From Chryseobacterium rhizoplanae (GTDB lineage Bacteria; Bacteroidota; Bacteroidia; Flavobacteriales; Weeksellaceae), in NCBI RefSeq assembly GCF_900182655.1, contig NZ_FXTC01000002.1, forward strand, positions 310,001 through 374,000: a stretch of DNA of 64,000 nt, read 5' to 3'. The translations under genes were made by a program, and so were the position numbers. This document shows, piece by piece, positions 1-9,618 of this stretch. Every line of letters begins with the position of its first letter. Within the stretch, counting starts at the first letter, position 1. The notes beneath the pieces were generated by a model, which was not told the DNA's origin, made no database searches, and saw only the letters and a list, made by a program, of their open reading frames with translations.

Positions 1-58
1 TCTGACCAAAGGCCCAGGCCTGTAATAACAGGAAGCAGGTAGAAAATATAAACTTCAT
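1..58 (-). CDS. Secreted protein, N-terminal fragment only
   Basis: An ATG on the minus strand at 58 opens a frame that runs off the window edge. The 19 visible residues (MKFIFSTCFLLLQAWAFGQ) form a typical Sec signal peptide with a Bacteroidota-style FGQ cleavage region. It is followed 21 bp upstream by the ROK kinase gene on the same strand, so it probably belongs to the same N-glycan utilization operon. Function cannot be told from this fragment. Confidence 0.6.
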   Translation of the reverse strand, partial: MKFIFSTCFLLLQAWAFGQ

Positions 59-79
59 TGTATCGTTTCGTTTGTTAAT

Positions 80-940
80 TTATATAAGCTTTTTTAATGC
101 ATAGCTGGCCGCTCCAAGAATGGCTGCATCTTCAAATATGGCAGAAATTTTAACCTGCAAGTTAATATTATTCTTTGTTAAATTCTGAATAAATCTTTGT
201 TCAAAATAGGGATAAGCCTTGGCAATATTTCCTCCTATAACTAAAACTTCCGGTTTGTAATGATCTACATATTTCACGATAAATTCAGAGAAAGAATCTG
301 CATACTCATCAAATATTTGGGTTTGTATTTCTGCTGGTTTATCCAACAATTCTTTAGTCCCTGAAATTTCTTCTCCGGTGAGTTCTTTATAACGATTCAC
401 AAACCATCGTGTTGCCAGATAATCTTCACTGATAGAATCTTTAAAAGGAGAATCCCACAAGTCTTCATCGGTAGCAAATTCTCCATTGAAGAAGGTTGTT
501 CCCAGTCCCGTACCGAGTGTCACTCCAAAAATTTTATTGAATCCCTGAGCGCATCCTCCGAATACCTCACCCTCCATGAAGGCTGCCGCATCATTTACAA
601 AATGAATCTGTGCCTGAGAAACAGAAAGTCTTTTGGCCAGCTCTTCTTTGATATTTACCTGATAGATATCGATGAATTTCCCCTGCTGCATCAATGATAT
701 TCCATTTTCATAATCAAAAGGCCCTGGCATTGCAATCCCAACTAAAAGATCTTCTTTTACCAGATCATGGGCCACTTTATGAATGGCCGAAACCCATGCG
801 GAGAAAATAACTTCTTTGTTTTCAAAAGCATCTACATGTTCTCTTACATAAGTGGATGAAATGATTTCACGTTTTTCCGGGTCTACCTGAGCCAGCGTGA
901 TGTGTGATCCTCCGATATCTATTCCTACTATATTCTGCAT
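80..940 (-). CDS. ROK family sugar kinase
   Basis: The 286-residue protein has the ROK/actin-fold ATPase layout: a phosphate-1 loop IDIGGSH at residues 7-13, a catalytic-Asp segment VNDAAAFMEGE with D117, and a second glycine-rich loop GVTLGTGLGTTFFNG at 139-153. The cysteine zinc motif (CxCGxxGC) of many ROK kinases is absent and the protein is somewhat shorter than typical members. No signal peptide is present, so it is cytosolic. It lies at the downstream end of an N-glycan degradation cluster, so GlcNAc or mannose released by the GH130 phosphorylase are the likely substrates. This is an inference; glucose cannot be excluded. Confidence 0.85.
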   Translation of the reverse strand: MQNIVGIDIGGSHITLAQVDPEKREIISSTYVREHVDAFENKEVIFSAWVSAIHKVAHDLVKEDLLVGIAMPGPFDYENGISLMQQGKFIDIYQVNIKEELAKRLSVSQAQIHFVNDAAAFMEGEVFGGCAQGFNKIFGVTLGTGLGTTFFNGEFATDEDLWDSPFKDSISEDYLATRWFVNRYKELTGEEISGTKELLDKPAEIQTQIFDEYADSFSEFIVKYVDHYKPEVLVIGGNIAKAYPYFEQRFIQNLTKNNINLQVKISAIFEDAAILGAASYALKKLI

Positions 941-981
941 TATTTATTATTTTAAATTCAAACATCCTTTGACTGAAAAAA

Positions 982-1015
982 CAGACAAACAGGAATACAC
1001 CACCCTGTCTGTCTG
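982..1015 (-). terminator. Hairpin terminator after the distal GH18 gene
   Basis: CAGACAAACAGG and CCTGTCTGTCTG form a 12-bp stem with one mismatch. On the minus strand a run of T follows, as in an intrinsic terminator. It sits between the stop of the GH18 gene and the start of the ROK kinase. Confidence 0.6.
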
Positions 1016-1071
1016 CTTTGTATTTCAGACTTTATATTATTAATTCCGATAACCATTTCATTATCTGAACT

Positions 1072-3480
1072 TTACTTTACAATCACTTTACCAGTCGATA
1101 GTACTTTACTGTTTGAGGATGTAATTTTGTAAATATAAGTACCACTGATTAAATCCTGTGTATTGACTGCGTTATTATTTTGATTAATACTCTGTTTTTT
1201 GAACAATTTTCCTGAAGCATCATACAATGCCACTTCACTTGCAGAGTTATCGCTGATAGCGAAATGAATATCATTTCCTCTTTTCACAGGATTCGGATAA
1301 ACAGTGCTGTTCTCTTTTACAGATTCAATATCTTTCACGGCAAGAGATGAAGTGCAGGCAACATCTGTTCTCCAGTTGGCATCTGTCATATTGATCAGGG
1401 TTGCAAAATGAGTGTTGGCTGTAGCATCTAAAGCTCCCATTCCACTTCCTTCATCCATTTTCCAGTTGGCTTCAAGTCCTGTGGAGTTGGCAGGAACATT
1501 ACAGTTATTGCTTACTATTTCCTGAGGAGTTAAGGCTCTTTTCCAAACTCTGAATTCATCCAGGAACCCATTGATTGTACGGGAATTATCATAATTTCTA
1601 CCCAGATAAAGAATACCGTTGGCATTGAAATTACCCGTCACTGCTGAACTTGCATCCAGGTTTCCATTGACATAAATTTTCATTGCTGCACCGTCATAAG
1701 TGGCTGCAATATGGTACCATGTATTGGTATTAAATGCTGTATTACTGTTAAGCTTCACCTGAGATGAACCAAAACTCAAAATAAACTGAAGTTTATTATT
1801 GGCCAGGTTTCCATCTCCGAAACGAAGCATTGCCGAGTTATTATCTCCCACTTCAATACCCATTACTGATGAAATATAAGGGAATCCTGTTTTGAAAGCA
1901 TTTACTTTTACCCATCCTTCAAATGTCATTGCATTTCCACTCAGGTTAAATTGACCTGCATTCAGATAGTGAGTACTCCCGTTAAAAGAAAGAGATCTTG
2001 CACCAGGACTTGTAACAGGAGCAAAACCGCTGTTGAATGATCCTTCTCCTGAATAGGTACTTGTAGTTCCTCCCGCACATCCTGCCTGCACTTTCCATAC
2101 ATAATTTGTATTAGGCGTCAGGTTTTGTAATGAATAGGAATTGGTGGTAATATTCGGGATTTCAGACCATGTTGTGGCAGTAGCAGTTTTATACTGTAAT
2201 GTATATGAAGTTGCATTTCCTGCATCCCATGACAGTTGGGCGGTAGTACCAAGGAAACTTCCGGAAGTTAATCCTGATGGCGTAGTGCAGCCACTTCCGG
2301 AGTTAAACCTTGGTGCAAAAATATAAGTACTTGTTAATGTCGGTGAGCAGTTGGACTGTATTCTCCAGTCGTAGTCTGTATTCAGCGTAAGGTTATTGAT
2401 TACAATATTATTTCCTGAATAATTATTGTCCGCGTTCGTCCATACCGTTGAATTGGCTGGTTTGTAATCAATTTTGTAAGATTGGGACGCGTTGGAAGTC
2501 CAGTTCAGTTTTGCTGAAGTTCCTGTCACATTGGAAACATCCAGTCCCAATGGCGGATCGCAGGTTTGCCCCTGAGACCATGAATATAACTGACCGCTTA
2601 AGAGCGTATTTTCGTTGTAAAGGATATTGGAACCTGTACTCAGATAGCTGGCAACATTGGTTCCTGCCAGGTCATACCACATGAAAACGCCGTATTGGTC
2701 ATTCTTTGTGCTGGTCGCTAAGTTTGCCAATGTCGTTGCAGAAGTTGAGCTTGGATTTGAGTTTTGAATCCATGTAGCAGCTGCTGAGATTTTGGATTTA
2801 TTAAGAGGAGGAACTACAGGAGCATTGTATGTACTGTACATCGCATTCCAGGTGTAGTCGATATAATTTCCTGCCAGATCTCCATTATAGGTTTGTCTTG
2901 TGGTAGCGGGTCCATAATAATAGAATGTAATCAGTTTATCCGGCATTGCTGCTTTCAATTCCTGCAAAAGCATGACAAAGGAGCTGTTATTGGGCTGTCC
3001 TGTTCCGTTATTTCCGTAGCCTGCATATTCATCATCAAGGTCTACTCCATCCAGTCCGTAAGTGTAAACAGTGTGAGCTACCTGTAAAGCGAAATCTTTT
3101 GCCGCTTCCCGGTTAGGAAAATTAGAAATCCCCGCTCCCTGATGGTTTCCTAAAAGATCCAGAAGTACTTTTATTCCTTTTTGCTGTAAAGGTTTTACAT
3201 AGGTATTAACATCATTCAGAACTTTAGTAACGTTATTATTATTGGAGATATAGGCTCTGTTTTTAGAAACATCATAGTTGATATTCGCTGCAAAAATAAT
3301 AGCAACGTCAAAAAGCTGTCTGTTGGTATTCTGCAAAGTATAAGAACCTGCATTCAGCATATTATTGTTGTTCACTTCCACATAGCAGACTCCCAAAGGA
3401 TCGAGCTGCTGTGCTTTGAGCAACGGGGCAGTCTGAAGCATGAGGGCCATTAAGGGAATAAAAAAGGATTTTTTTCTCAT
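1072..3480 (-). CDS. GH18 endo-beta-N-acetylglucosaminidase, T9SS-secreted, multidomain
   Basis: This 802-residue protein should cleave the chitobiose core of N-glycans, as EndoF1/EndoH do. After a signal peptide (residues 1-23, ending LKA) comes a GH18 domain with the catalytic DxxDxDxE motif at 144-151 (D144, D147, D149, E151) and the preceding LLGNHQGAG strand typical of EndoF enzymes. Two fibronectin type III modules follow (about 307-380 and 398-470), then a LamG/concanavalin-like module (about 495-660). The C-terminus is a type IX sorting tail (VYPNPVKRG at about 727, ending KVIVK). It is a tandem paralogue of the next gene, with the motif at the same residue numbers but one extra FN3 repeat. 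EndoF-type identity is strong; the exact glycan preference is unknown. Confidence 0.9.
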   Translation of the reverse strand: MRKKSFFIPLMALMLQTAPLLKAQQLDPLGVCYVEVNNNNMLNAGSYTLQNTNRQLFDVAIIFAANINYDVSKNRAYISNNNNVTKVLNDVNTYVKPLQQKGIKVLLDLLGNHQGAGISNFPNREAAKDFALQVAHTVYTYGLDGVDLDDEYAGYGNNGTGQPNNSSFVMLLQELKAAMPDKLITFYYYGPATTRQTYNGDLAGNYIDYTWNAMYSTYNAPVVPPLNKSKISAAATWIQNSNPSSTSATTLANLATSTKNDQYGVFMWYDLAGTNVASYLSTGSNILYNENTLLSGQLYSWSQGQTCDPPLGLDVSNVTGTSAKLNWTSNASQSYKIDYKPANSTVWTNADNNYSGNNIVINNLTLNTDYDWRIQSNCSPTLTSTYIFAPRFNSGSGCTTPSGLTSGSFLGTTAQLSWDAGNATSYTLQYKTATATTWSEIPNITTNSYSLQNLTPNTNYVWKVQAGCAGGTTSTYSGEGSFNSGFAPVTSPGARSLSFNGSTHYLNAGQFNLSGNAMTFEGWVKVNAFKTGFPYISSVMGIEVGDNNSAMLRFGDGNLANNKLQFILSFGSSQVKLNSNTAFNTNTWYHIAATYDGAAMKIYVNGNLDASSAVTGNFNANGILYLGRNYDNSRTINGFLDEFRVWKRALTPQEIVSNNCNVPANSTGLEANWKMDEGSGMGALDATANTHFATLINMTDANWRTDVACTSSLAVKDIESVKENSTVYPNPVKRGNDIHFAISDNSASEVALYDASGKLFKKQSINQNNNAVNTQDLISGTYIYKITSSNSKVLSTGKVIVK

Positions 3481-3505
3481 AGTATATTAATTTGTAGTAG
3501 AAAAA

Positions 3506-3527
3506 TCATTGGGCCGAAGCCCAATGA
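3506..3527 (-). terminator. Hairpin between the two GH18 genes
   Basis: TCATTGGGC and GCCCAATGA form a perfect 9-bp stem closed by a four-base loop (TTCG on the minus strand). TTTTT follows on the minus strand. It lies just after the stop of the upstream GH18 gene, so it may reduce or uncouple expression of the downstream paralogue. Confidence 0.65.
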
Positions 3528-3536
3528 CTGATTTTG

Positions 3537-5690
3537 TTATTTTACAATTAGTTTTTCGGATTGTTTTAAACTTCCATCATGAGATTCAAACTGAACAATA
3601 TAGTTTCCTGCTGAAAGTCTTGTCAATTCAATCTGATTATCGCCGGAATTCAGTGATTTTGTGTCTACGATTCTTCCATTAAAATCATAAACCGTTAATT
3701 TTCCTTTGCTGTATTCATCCGGAACAGAAACTGTAAGTGATGAAGATTTGCTTACCGGATTCGGATATAATTTGATTTGATTTTTAATGTTGGTCTGTCC
3801 TGCGCTTACTGCCTTTTGACTTACTGCATTTCTTGCTAATAGCGAACTTCCTGTTGCACAAGGCAGATCTGTTCCCCAATTGGAAGCATCAACACCTGTT
3901 AATGATAAAGTCACTCCATTTCCGGATGTATCCTGAACAGTAGAACCACTTCCTTCGTTAAACTTCCAATAGGCAGCCAATGATGTTGCCGGAACCGATA
4001 CATTGCACATATTCTGACTGATTTCCGTCTGGCTTAGTGCACGTTTCCACACTCTTACCTCATCTATTTTTCCATTGAAGTTTCTTGATGTGTTATATAA
4101 ATATCCTACATTAAATGCTCCTGTTGAATTCACACTTCCGGTTTGTGCTTTAGTCGCATCCAGAACACCGTTGATATACAATTTCATATTGGCACCGTCA
4201 TATGTTGCGGCAACATGATACCAGGTGTTGGCATTCAAAGCTGTTGCGGAAGCCAGTTTTTGCTGAACATTATTAATACTTACTACAAACTGAAGCTTAT
4301 TATTGGCCAGGCTGGCATCTCCTAATCGTAAGAATGCGGAATTACTGTCGCTTACTTCAGTTCCCATGATAGAAGAAATATAAGGAGAAGCAGACTTGAA
4401 GGACGAAGGTTTGATCCAGCCTTCAAAAGATAATGCGGAACCGCTCAGGTTCATACTTCCGGCAGCCCCTGATTCAGTGCTTCCATCCAGAGATAAGGCA
4501 TAAGATCCTGTAGGAGTCGTTCCTGAAGTGCTGGTAAATCTTGGAGCAAACATATAAGCACTTTTCACGCTGCAGTTGGTTCTGATTCTCCAGTCGTATT
4601 CAGTATTGGCTGTTAAACCTGAAACTGTTACAGAAGTAGCGCTCGTTGCAGACACGGCATTCGTCCATGTTGTTGAAGAAGCTGGTTTATAATCAATATC
4701 ATAGGTATTGGTTCCTACAGCTGACCAGTTCAGTTTTGCGCTTGTTCCGGTAAGATTGCTTGTGAACAGTCCGATAGGCGCATCACAGTTTGTACCCTGT
4801 GTCCATGACTGTAAAGTACCGCTTAAAACAGTTGGTTCTCCATATAACGTCTGAGTTCCCGCTGAAAGTTGTGCTGTTTCATTAGTTCCATGAAGATCAT
4901 ACCACATAAATACTCCATAACCACCGTTCTTAGTCTGAGTGGCCAGGCTGGTTGTTGTAGAATTGGACGTATTTCCCATCCATACGGCTGCAGGAGAAAT
5001 TTGTGCTTTGGTAAGAGGAGGTACATTGGGAGCGGAGAATGTTCCGTACATGGCATTCCAGCTGTAGTTAACATTGTCGCCTACTCTTGCTCCGTTCCAT
5101 GAAAGTTTTGAAGCAGCAGGACCATAATAATAGAATGAAATAATCTTATTCGGTAATAATGCTCTAAGCTCCTGAACAAGCATTACAAAAGAGCTGTCGT
5201 TAGGCTGCCCAGTTCCGTTATTTCCATATTCTGAGTATTCATCATCAAAATCAATTCCATCAAGACCGTAAGTATTCACTGTATTGGCAAGCTGTAGGGC
5301 AAAGTCTTTTGCGGCTTCACGGGTAGGAAAATTACAGATCCCAGCTCCCTGGTGGTTTCCTAAAATCGTCAGGACGACTTTCATTCCTTTCTGCTGAAGT
5401 GGCTTTATGTAAGTATCCGCATTGGTAAGCACTTTCGTAACATTATTATTGGAATACAGATAAGCTCTTCCACGGCTGGTATCATAATTAATATTAGCCG
5501 CAAAAATATTCACCACATTAAACAGATAGCTGTTCGATGTCTGCAGTTTGTACGCTCCTGCATTCAGGAGGTTGTTGTTATTCACTTCCACATAGCAAAT
5601 TCCTGTAGGATTAAGCTGCTGTGCATTAATCAGAGAACCTGACTGAAGCATCACTGCCATCAGAGCGGTAAGGATGGATTTTTTTTTCAT
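3537..5690 (-). CDS. GH18 endo-beta-N-acetylglucosaminidase, T9SS-secreted (paralogue 2)
   Basis: The 717-residue protein has the same plan as its downstream neighbour but one FN3 module fewer. The parts are a signal peptide (1-23, ending INA), a GH18 domain with D144, D147, D149 and E151, one FN3 module (about 300-375), a LamG-like module (about 395-570) and a T9SS type A tail (LYPNPVSKSS, ending KLIVK). It should release N-glycans at the cell surface or outside the cell. The two paralogues share long identical stretches in the catalytic domain, which points to tandem duplication followed by divergence, perhaps for different antennae. Confidence 0.9.
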   Translation of the reverse strand: MKKKSILTALMAVMLQSGSLINAQQLNPTGICYVEVNNNNLLNAGAYKLQTSNSYLFNVVNIFAANINYDTSRGRAYLYSNNNVTKVLTNADTYIKPLQQKGMKVVLTILGNHQGAGICNFPTREAAKDFALQLANTVNTYGLDGIDFDDEYSEYGNNGTGQPNDSSFVMLVQELRALLPNKIISFYYYGPAASKLSWNGARVGDNVNYSWNAMYGTFSAPNVPPLTKAQISPAAVWMGNTSNSTTTSLATQTKNGGYGVFMWYDLHGTNETAQLSAGTQTLYGEPTVLSGTLQSWTQGTNCDAPIGLFTSNLTGTSAKLNWSAVGTNTYDIDYKPASSTTWTNAVSATSATSVTVSGLTANTEYDWRIRTNCSVKSAYMFAPRFTSTSGTTPTGSYALSLDGSTESGAAGSMNLSGSALSFEGWIKPSSFKSASPYISSIMGTEVSDSNSAFLRLGDASLANNKLQFVVSINNVQQKLASATALNANTWYHVAATYDGANMKLYINGVLDATKAQTGSVNSTGAFNVGYLYNTSRNFNGKIDEVRVWKRALSQTEISQNMCNVSVPATSLAAYWKFNEGSGSTVQDTSGNGVTLSLTGVDASNWGTDLPCATGSSLLARNAVSQKAVSAGQTNIKNQIKLYPNPVSKSSSLTVSVPDEYSKGKLTVYDFNGRIVDTKSLNSGDNQIELTRLSAGNYIVQFESHDGSLKQSEKLIVK

Positions 5691-5798
5691 TGTATAATTT
5701 TTTTAAGGTCTTTGGTGTCTGAATTTTTATATAGCTTTCCCCTGATACCTTCTTTTCAGGAAAGTATCTCAGATGAATAAGCCATATAAAAGGGAGGG

Positions 5799-7226
5799 CT
5801 ATGTCAGTAGCTCAGGGTTTTCGTTAAAGGTTTTCCATAACAATTCACCGAATAATGTATTGGCCCATGCAAACCATTCTCTGGTGAATTTTTTGGCATC
5901 GTCTTTATGGAAGGATTCATGCATAAAGCCTGTCCCGCCGTGCGTTTTCTGCAGAGTATCAATACACCATCTGATCTCACTTTTGTCTTTTGTAGTGAGT
6001 GCTTTCATGATGATACTCATTGGCCAGATCATGTCAAGTCCGATATGCGGACCTCCTATCCCTTCTGCCAGTTTACCTTTGAAGAAGAATGGGTTGTTTT
6101 CTGACCACACAAATTTTCTTGTATTCAAATACACAGGGTCATCCGCTTTCACCGCATCCAGATAAGGCAGTCCCAGCAAGCTTGGACAGTTCGCATCATC
6201 CATCAGGTTATAGCTTCCAAAGCCATTCACTTCAAAAGCATAGATTTTTCCAAATTCAGGATGATTGTAAATTCCGTATTTTTTGATGGCTGTATCTACC
6301 TCATCAGCAAGGCTGTTCAGCTGTTGAGCCAACGTTTTTTCATTTTTAATCTGAGAAACCATTTCCGCAGCCTGACGTAAGCTTACTACTGCAAATAAGT
6401 TAGACGGAATCAGGAATCCGTAGATAGTAGCATCATCACTTGGACGGAACATAGAGCTGATAAGACCCACCGGTTTTGTCGGATAACCATATCCTCCCAT
6501 AGGAACTCCATCTGTTGCCCACGCTGTTGTACGCTCGAATTTGTAAGGTCCAAGATCATTTTTTCTCTGCTGTTCTGTGAAAGTCTGCAGGGTAAGTTTA
6601 ATTCCTTTCAGCCAGTTAGCGTCGAAAGGTTTTGTATCTCCGGTTGTTTTCCAGAAGTGATAAGCCAGACGGATGGGATAGCAAAGCGAGTCTATTTCCC
6701 ATTTTCTTTCGTGGGTTCCCGGTTTCATATCGGTATGGTCATATTCTTTCCATTTACTGATCTTTTGGTCATCGTTATAGAAAGCATTTGCATAAGGGTC
6801 TTTCAGGATAAAAGTCGTCTGCTTATGAATCACTCCTGAGATCAGCTTGTGCAGCTTTTCATCTTTTTTAGAGAACTGCAGATAAGGGAAAACCTGTGCA
6901 GAACTGTCACGAAGCCACATGGCATCAATATCTCCTGTGATAACGTAAGTATCCGGCGTCCCGTTGGTTTCACTATAGAAAACAGTAGTATCTAATGTAT
7001 TCGGAAAGCTGTTTTCAAAGAGCCAGCTGAGTTCTTTGTTTTTAACTTTCTTTTTAAAAGCAGCGATAGCATTTTCTACGGATTCGCTGGTAAAATGTCT
7101 TTTCTCTTTAGGAACACGGACAACAGGAAAATCATCCAGCACTAAATTTTTAGCAAAAACATTTTGAGTAAACAGCAATCCGGCTCCTGCCAGTGCACTT
7201 GTTTTAATAAAATTTCTCCTTTCCAT
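5799..7226 (-). CDS. GH125 exo-alpha-1,6-mannosidase, Tat-exported
   Basis: The 475-residue protein matches glycoside hydrolase family 125, metal-independent exo-alpha-1,6-mannosidases. The family signature TGDIDAMWLRDSSAQVFPYL lies around residues 97-116. The N-terminus (ERRNFIKTSALAGAG, residues 2-16) is a twin-arginine signal, so the enzyme is expected to fold in the cytosol and act in the periplasm. It is 31 bp downstream of the GH92 gene, which should remove alpha-1,2/1,3 mannoses; GH125 would then remove the alpha-1,6 branch to leave Man-GlcNAc. Confidence 0.9.
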   Translation of the reverse strand: MERRNFIKTSALAGAGLLFTQNVFAKNLVLDDFPVVRVPKEKRHFTSESVENAIAAFKKKVKNKELSWLFENSFPNTLDTTVFYSETNGTPDTYVITGDIDAMWLRDSSAQVFPYLQFSKKDEKLHKLISGVIHKQTTFILKDPYANAFYNDDQKISKWKEYDHTDMKPGTHERKWEIDSLCYPIRLAYHFWKTTGDTKPFDANWLKGIKLTLQTFTEQQRKNDLGPYKFERTTAWATDGVPMGGYGYPTKPVGLISSMFRPSDDATIYGFLIPSNLFAVVSLRQAAEMVSQIKNEKTLAQQLNSLADEVDTAIKKYGIYNHPEFGKIYAFEVNGFGSYNLMDDANCPSLLGLPYLDAVKADDPVYLNTRKFVWSENNPFFFKGKLAEGIGGPHIGLDMIWPMSIIMKALTTKDKSEIRWCIDTLQKTHGGTGFMHESFHKDDAKKFTREWFAWANTLFGELLWKTFNENPELLT

Positions 7227-7257
7227 TGATACTTTTGTTTCGTTTATTTTATGAGTC

Positions 7258-9489
7258 TTATTTTACCGGCTTGCTTCCCATTACAAATCTCAGTTCGCCA
7301 CCGTTCATGATATCGCTGTGATTCAGCTCCCAGCTTTTGTATTCTTTTCCGTTCAGGAACATTTTCTGAACGTAGATATTCTTTTCGGATATCTTGTCAG
7401 CAATTACGGTAAAAGTTTTTCCATTCTCTAGTTTTAATGACGCTTTTGGAAATTGTGGGGCTCCGATAGCATAAACCGGCTTCCCAGGTGTCACAGGATA
7501 GAATCCTAATGAAGAGAAAATATACCATGCAGACATCTGACCGCAATCTTCGTTATTGACAATTCCGTCCGGCTTCGCCGCATACATATTGTCACGGATA
7601 AATTTCACCATTTTCTGAGTCTTGTAAGGACTTCCTGCATAGTTGTACAGATATGGAACATGATGTCCAGGTTCATCTCCAAATCCTAGAGATCCAATGA
7701 ATCCTGAGATATCTACATGCTGTTCTCCTTCCATATGAAGCGCTTCTGTAAAGGTTTTATCCAGTTTTTCTTCAAATCCTTTTTTTCCTCCGTACAGATT
7801 CATCATTTCATCAATCTGATGTGGGACAAAGAAATCATAGGCCCAGATATTTCCGGAAACCCAGTGTGGCTGGAGTTTTTTCCAATCATTAAGCTTGAAA
7901 TCTGCTAAGAATTTCCCGTCTTTTTGTCTTGGCCAGAAGTGATTATTTTCTTTATTGAAGGTATTCAGAAAGTTCATAGAACGTTTTTTATACACTTCTG
8001 CTTCTTCTTTCTTCCCTAATTTTTCTGCAAGCTGCTGGATACACCAGTCATCATATGAATATTCCAATGTTGCCGAAACAGATGCTCCATTTTCTGATGG
8101 CGTATAGCCTAACTTGATATAATCATTAAGACCTCCGCCTCCATCACTACTGCTCATTTTGTCTGTCAAAGAAGCATCTTTCATTGCTGCAAATGCTTTT
8201 TCTCCATCAATACCCGGAACTCCTTTTGAAATGGCATCCCAGATTACCGAAGCACTGTGATAACCCAACATACAGAAGTTATCATATCCACAAAGCTCCC
8301 AGATTGGCATGTGGTCTTTACGGTCTGTATATCTGCTGATTAAAGAATTGGCAAATTCTTTTGTGTGTTTCTGATCCATAATGGTCAACAGCGGGTGCGT
8401 TGCTCTGAATCCGTCCCAGTATGAATAAGTACTGTAATTCGTGAACCATTTGGTATTCATATTTTCCTGAGCGGCCACATAATCTCCATTGGTATCCATA
8501 TAAAGGTTGGGAGCAATGAATGTATGGTAAACGCCTGTGTAGAAAATTTTTCTCTGACTGTCAGTACCTCCAGTCACCTGGAATCTTCCGATAAGGTCTC
8601 TCCAGGTTTTTTGGGCTGTTTCTTTGGCTTTTGCAAAGTCAATATTTTTTGCTTCGGTATCGAAATTTTCCTGTGCGTTTTCTGTACTCACCGGAGATAA
8701 AGATACTTTTACTTCAATGCTTTCCTGATCTTCTGTTGAGAATCTTACAAAGGCTTTAGCATCTTTGGCAAGGGCAATTTTTTCATCATTTTTGATTTTT
8801 CCGTCAGCATACACGCCGTAAGACTTAAACGGTTTGGAAAACTCCATCACGAAGTAAGCAAACCGTTTACCTCCCCAGCCATTGCTGTAGCAGTACCCTT
8901 TGATTTTATTATTGCCTTCTACACTTACTAAAGTATGGTAGATATTTCCGAAGATTTTATTGGTAGGATCAATAATAATGTTAGATTCATCACTTTTGGG
9001 AAAAGTATATTTATGAAATCCTACTCTTGGGGAAGTAGTCAGTTCAGCTTTAATTCCATAGCTGTCCAGCATTACGGAATAATATCCCGGAGATGCCACT
9101 TCTTTATCATGCGTAAATTTTGAACGGTATCCTGTTTCCGGTTGATCTTCTGATCCCGGGACCATTTTTATCTGCCCTACCGTTGGCATTACCAGAATAT
9201 CTCCAAGGTCTGCCCAACCCGTTCCACTCAGATGGTTATGACTGAATCCCATGATCGTCTTACTGCTGTAGTGGTATCCGGAACACCAGTCCCAGTCGCC
9301 ACTTTTCGTATTCTGATCCGGACTCAGCTGTATCATCCCAAATGGCGTAGTTGCCCCTGGAAATGTGTGCCCATGACCTCCTGTTCCTATAAAAGGGTCT
9401 ACCCAGGATAAAACATCATTTTTATTTTGCTGGGCATTTGCTACAGAAATCAGGGTTGTAAAAAAGCAGATAAGCAGTTCTTTTTTCAT
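7258..9489 (-). CDS. GH92 alpha-mannosidase
   Basis: The 743-residue protein is a typical full-length GH92 calcium-dependent alpha-mannosidase. Visible family landmarks are VDPFIGTGGHGHTFPGATTP near residue 31, YWDGFRATHPL near residue 360, GDEPGHHVPYLYNYAG in the catalytic half, and DCGQMSAWYIFSSLGFYPVTPG near the C-terminus. A Sec signal peptide (MKKELLICFFTTLISVANA) lacks a lipobox, which suggests periplasmic location. Linkage specificity (alpha-1,2, 1,3 or 1,4) cannot be read directly, but the operon points to high-mannose N-glycan trimming. Confidence 0.93.
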   Translation of the reverse strand: MKKELLICFFTTLISVANAQQNKNDVLSWVDPFIGTGGHGHTFPGATTPFGMIQLSPDQNTKSGDWDWCSGYHYSSKTIMGFSHNHLSGTGWADLGDILVMPTVGQIKMVPGSEDQPETGYRSKFTHDKEVASPGYYSVMLDSYGIKAELTTSPRVGFHKYTFPKSDESNIIIDPTNKIFGNIYHTLVSVEGNNKIKGYCYSNGWGGKRFAYFVMEFSKPFKSYGVYADGKIKNDEKIALAKDAKAFVRFSTEDQESIEVKVSLSPVSTENAQENFDTEAKNIDFAKAKETAQKTWRDLIGRFQVTGGTDSQRKIFYTGVYHTFIAPNLYMDTNGDYVAAQENMNTKWFTNYSTYSYWDGFRATHPLLTIMDQKHTKEFANSLISRYTDRKDHMPIWELCGYDNFCMLGYHSASVIWDAISKGVPGIDGEKAFAAMKDASLTDKMSSSDGGGGLNDYIKLGYTPSENGASVSATLEYSYDDWCIQQLAEKLGKKEEAEVYKKRSMNFLNTFNKENNHFWPRQKDGKFLADFKLNDWKKLQPHWVSGNIWAYDFFVPHQIDEMMNLYGGKKGFEEKLDKTFTEALHMEGEQHVDISGFIGSLGFGDEPGHHVPYLYNYAGSPYKTQKMVKFIRDNMYAAKPDGIVNNEDCGQMSAWYIFSSLGFYPVTPGKPVYAIGAPQFPKASLKLENGKTFTVIADKISEKNIYVQKMFLNGKEYKSWELNHSDIMNGGELRFVMGSKPVK

Positions 9490-9618
9490 GATAAGAGAGG
9501 TATCGGAGATTTTTTTTGTTTAAAAGTTGGTTTAAAAATAGGAAAACCATTATAAAATTCCCAAAAAAAGGAAAAATTAAGATGATTAACCTATTTCCTA
9601 AAAACTTTATATTACTAA

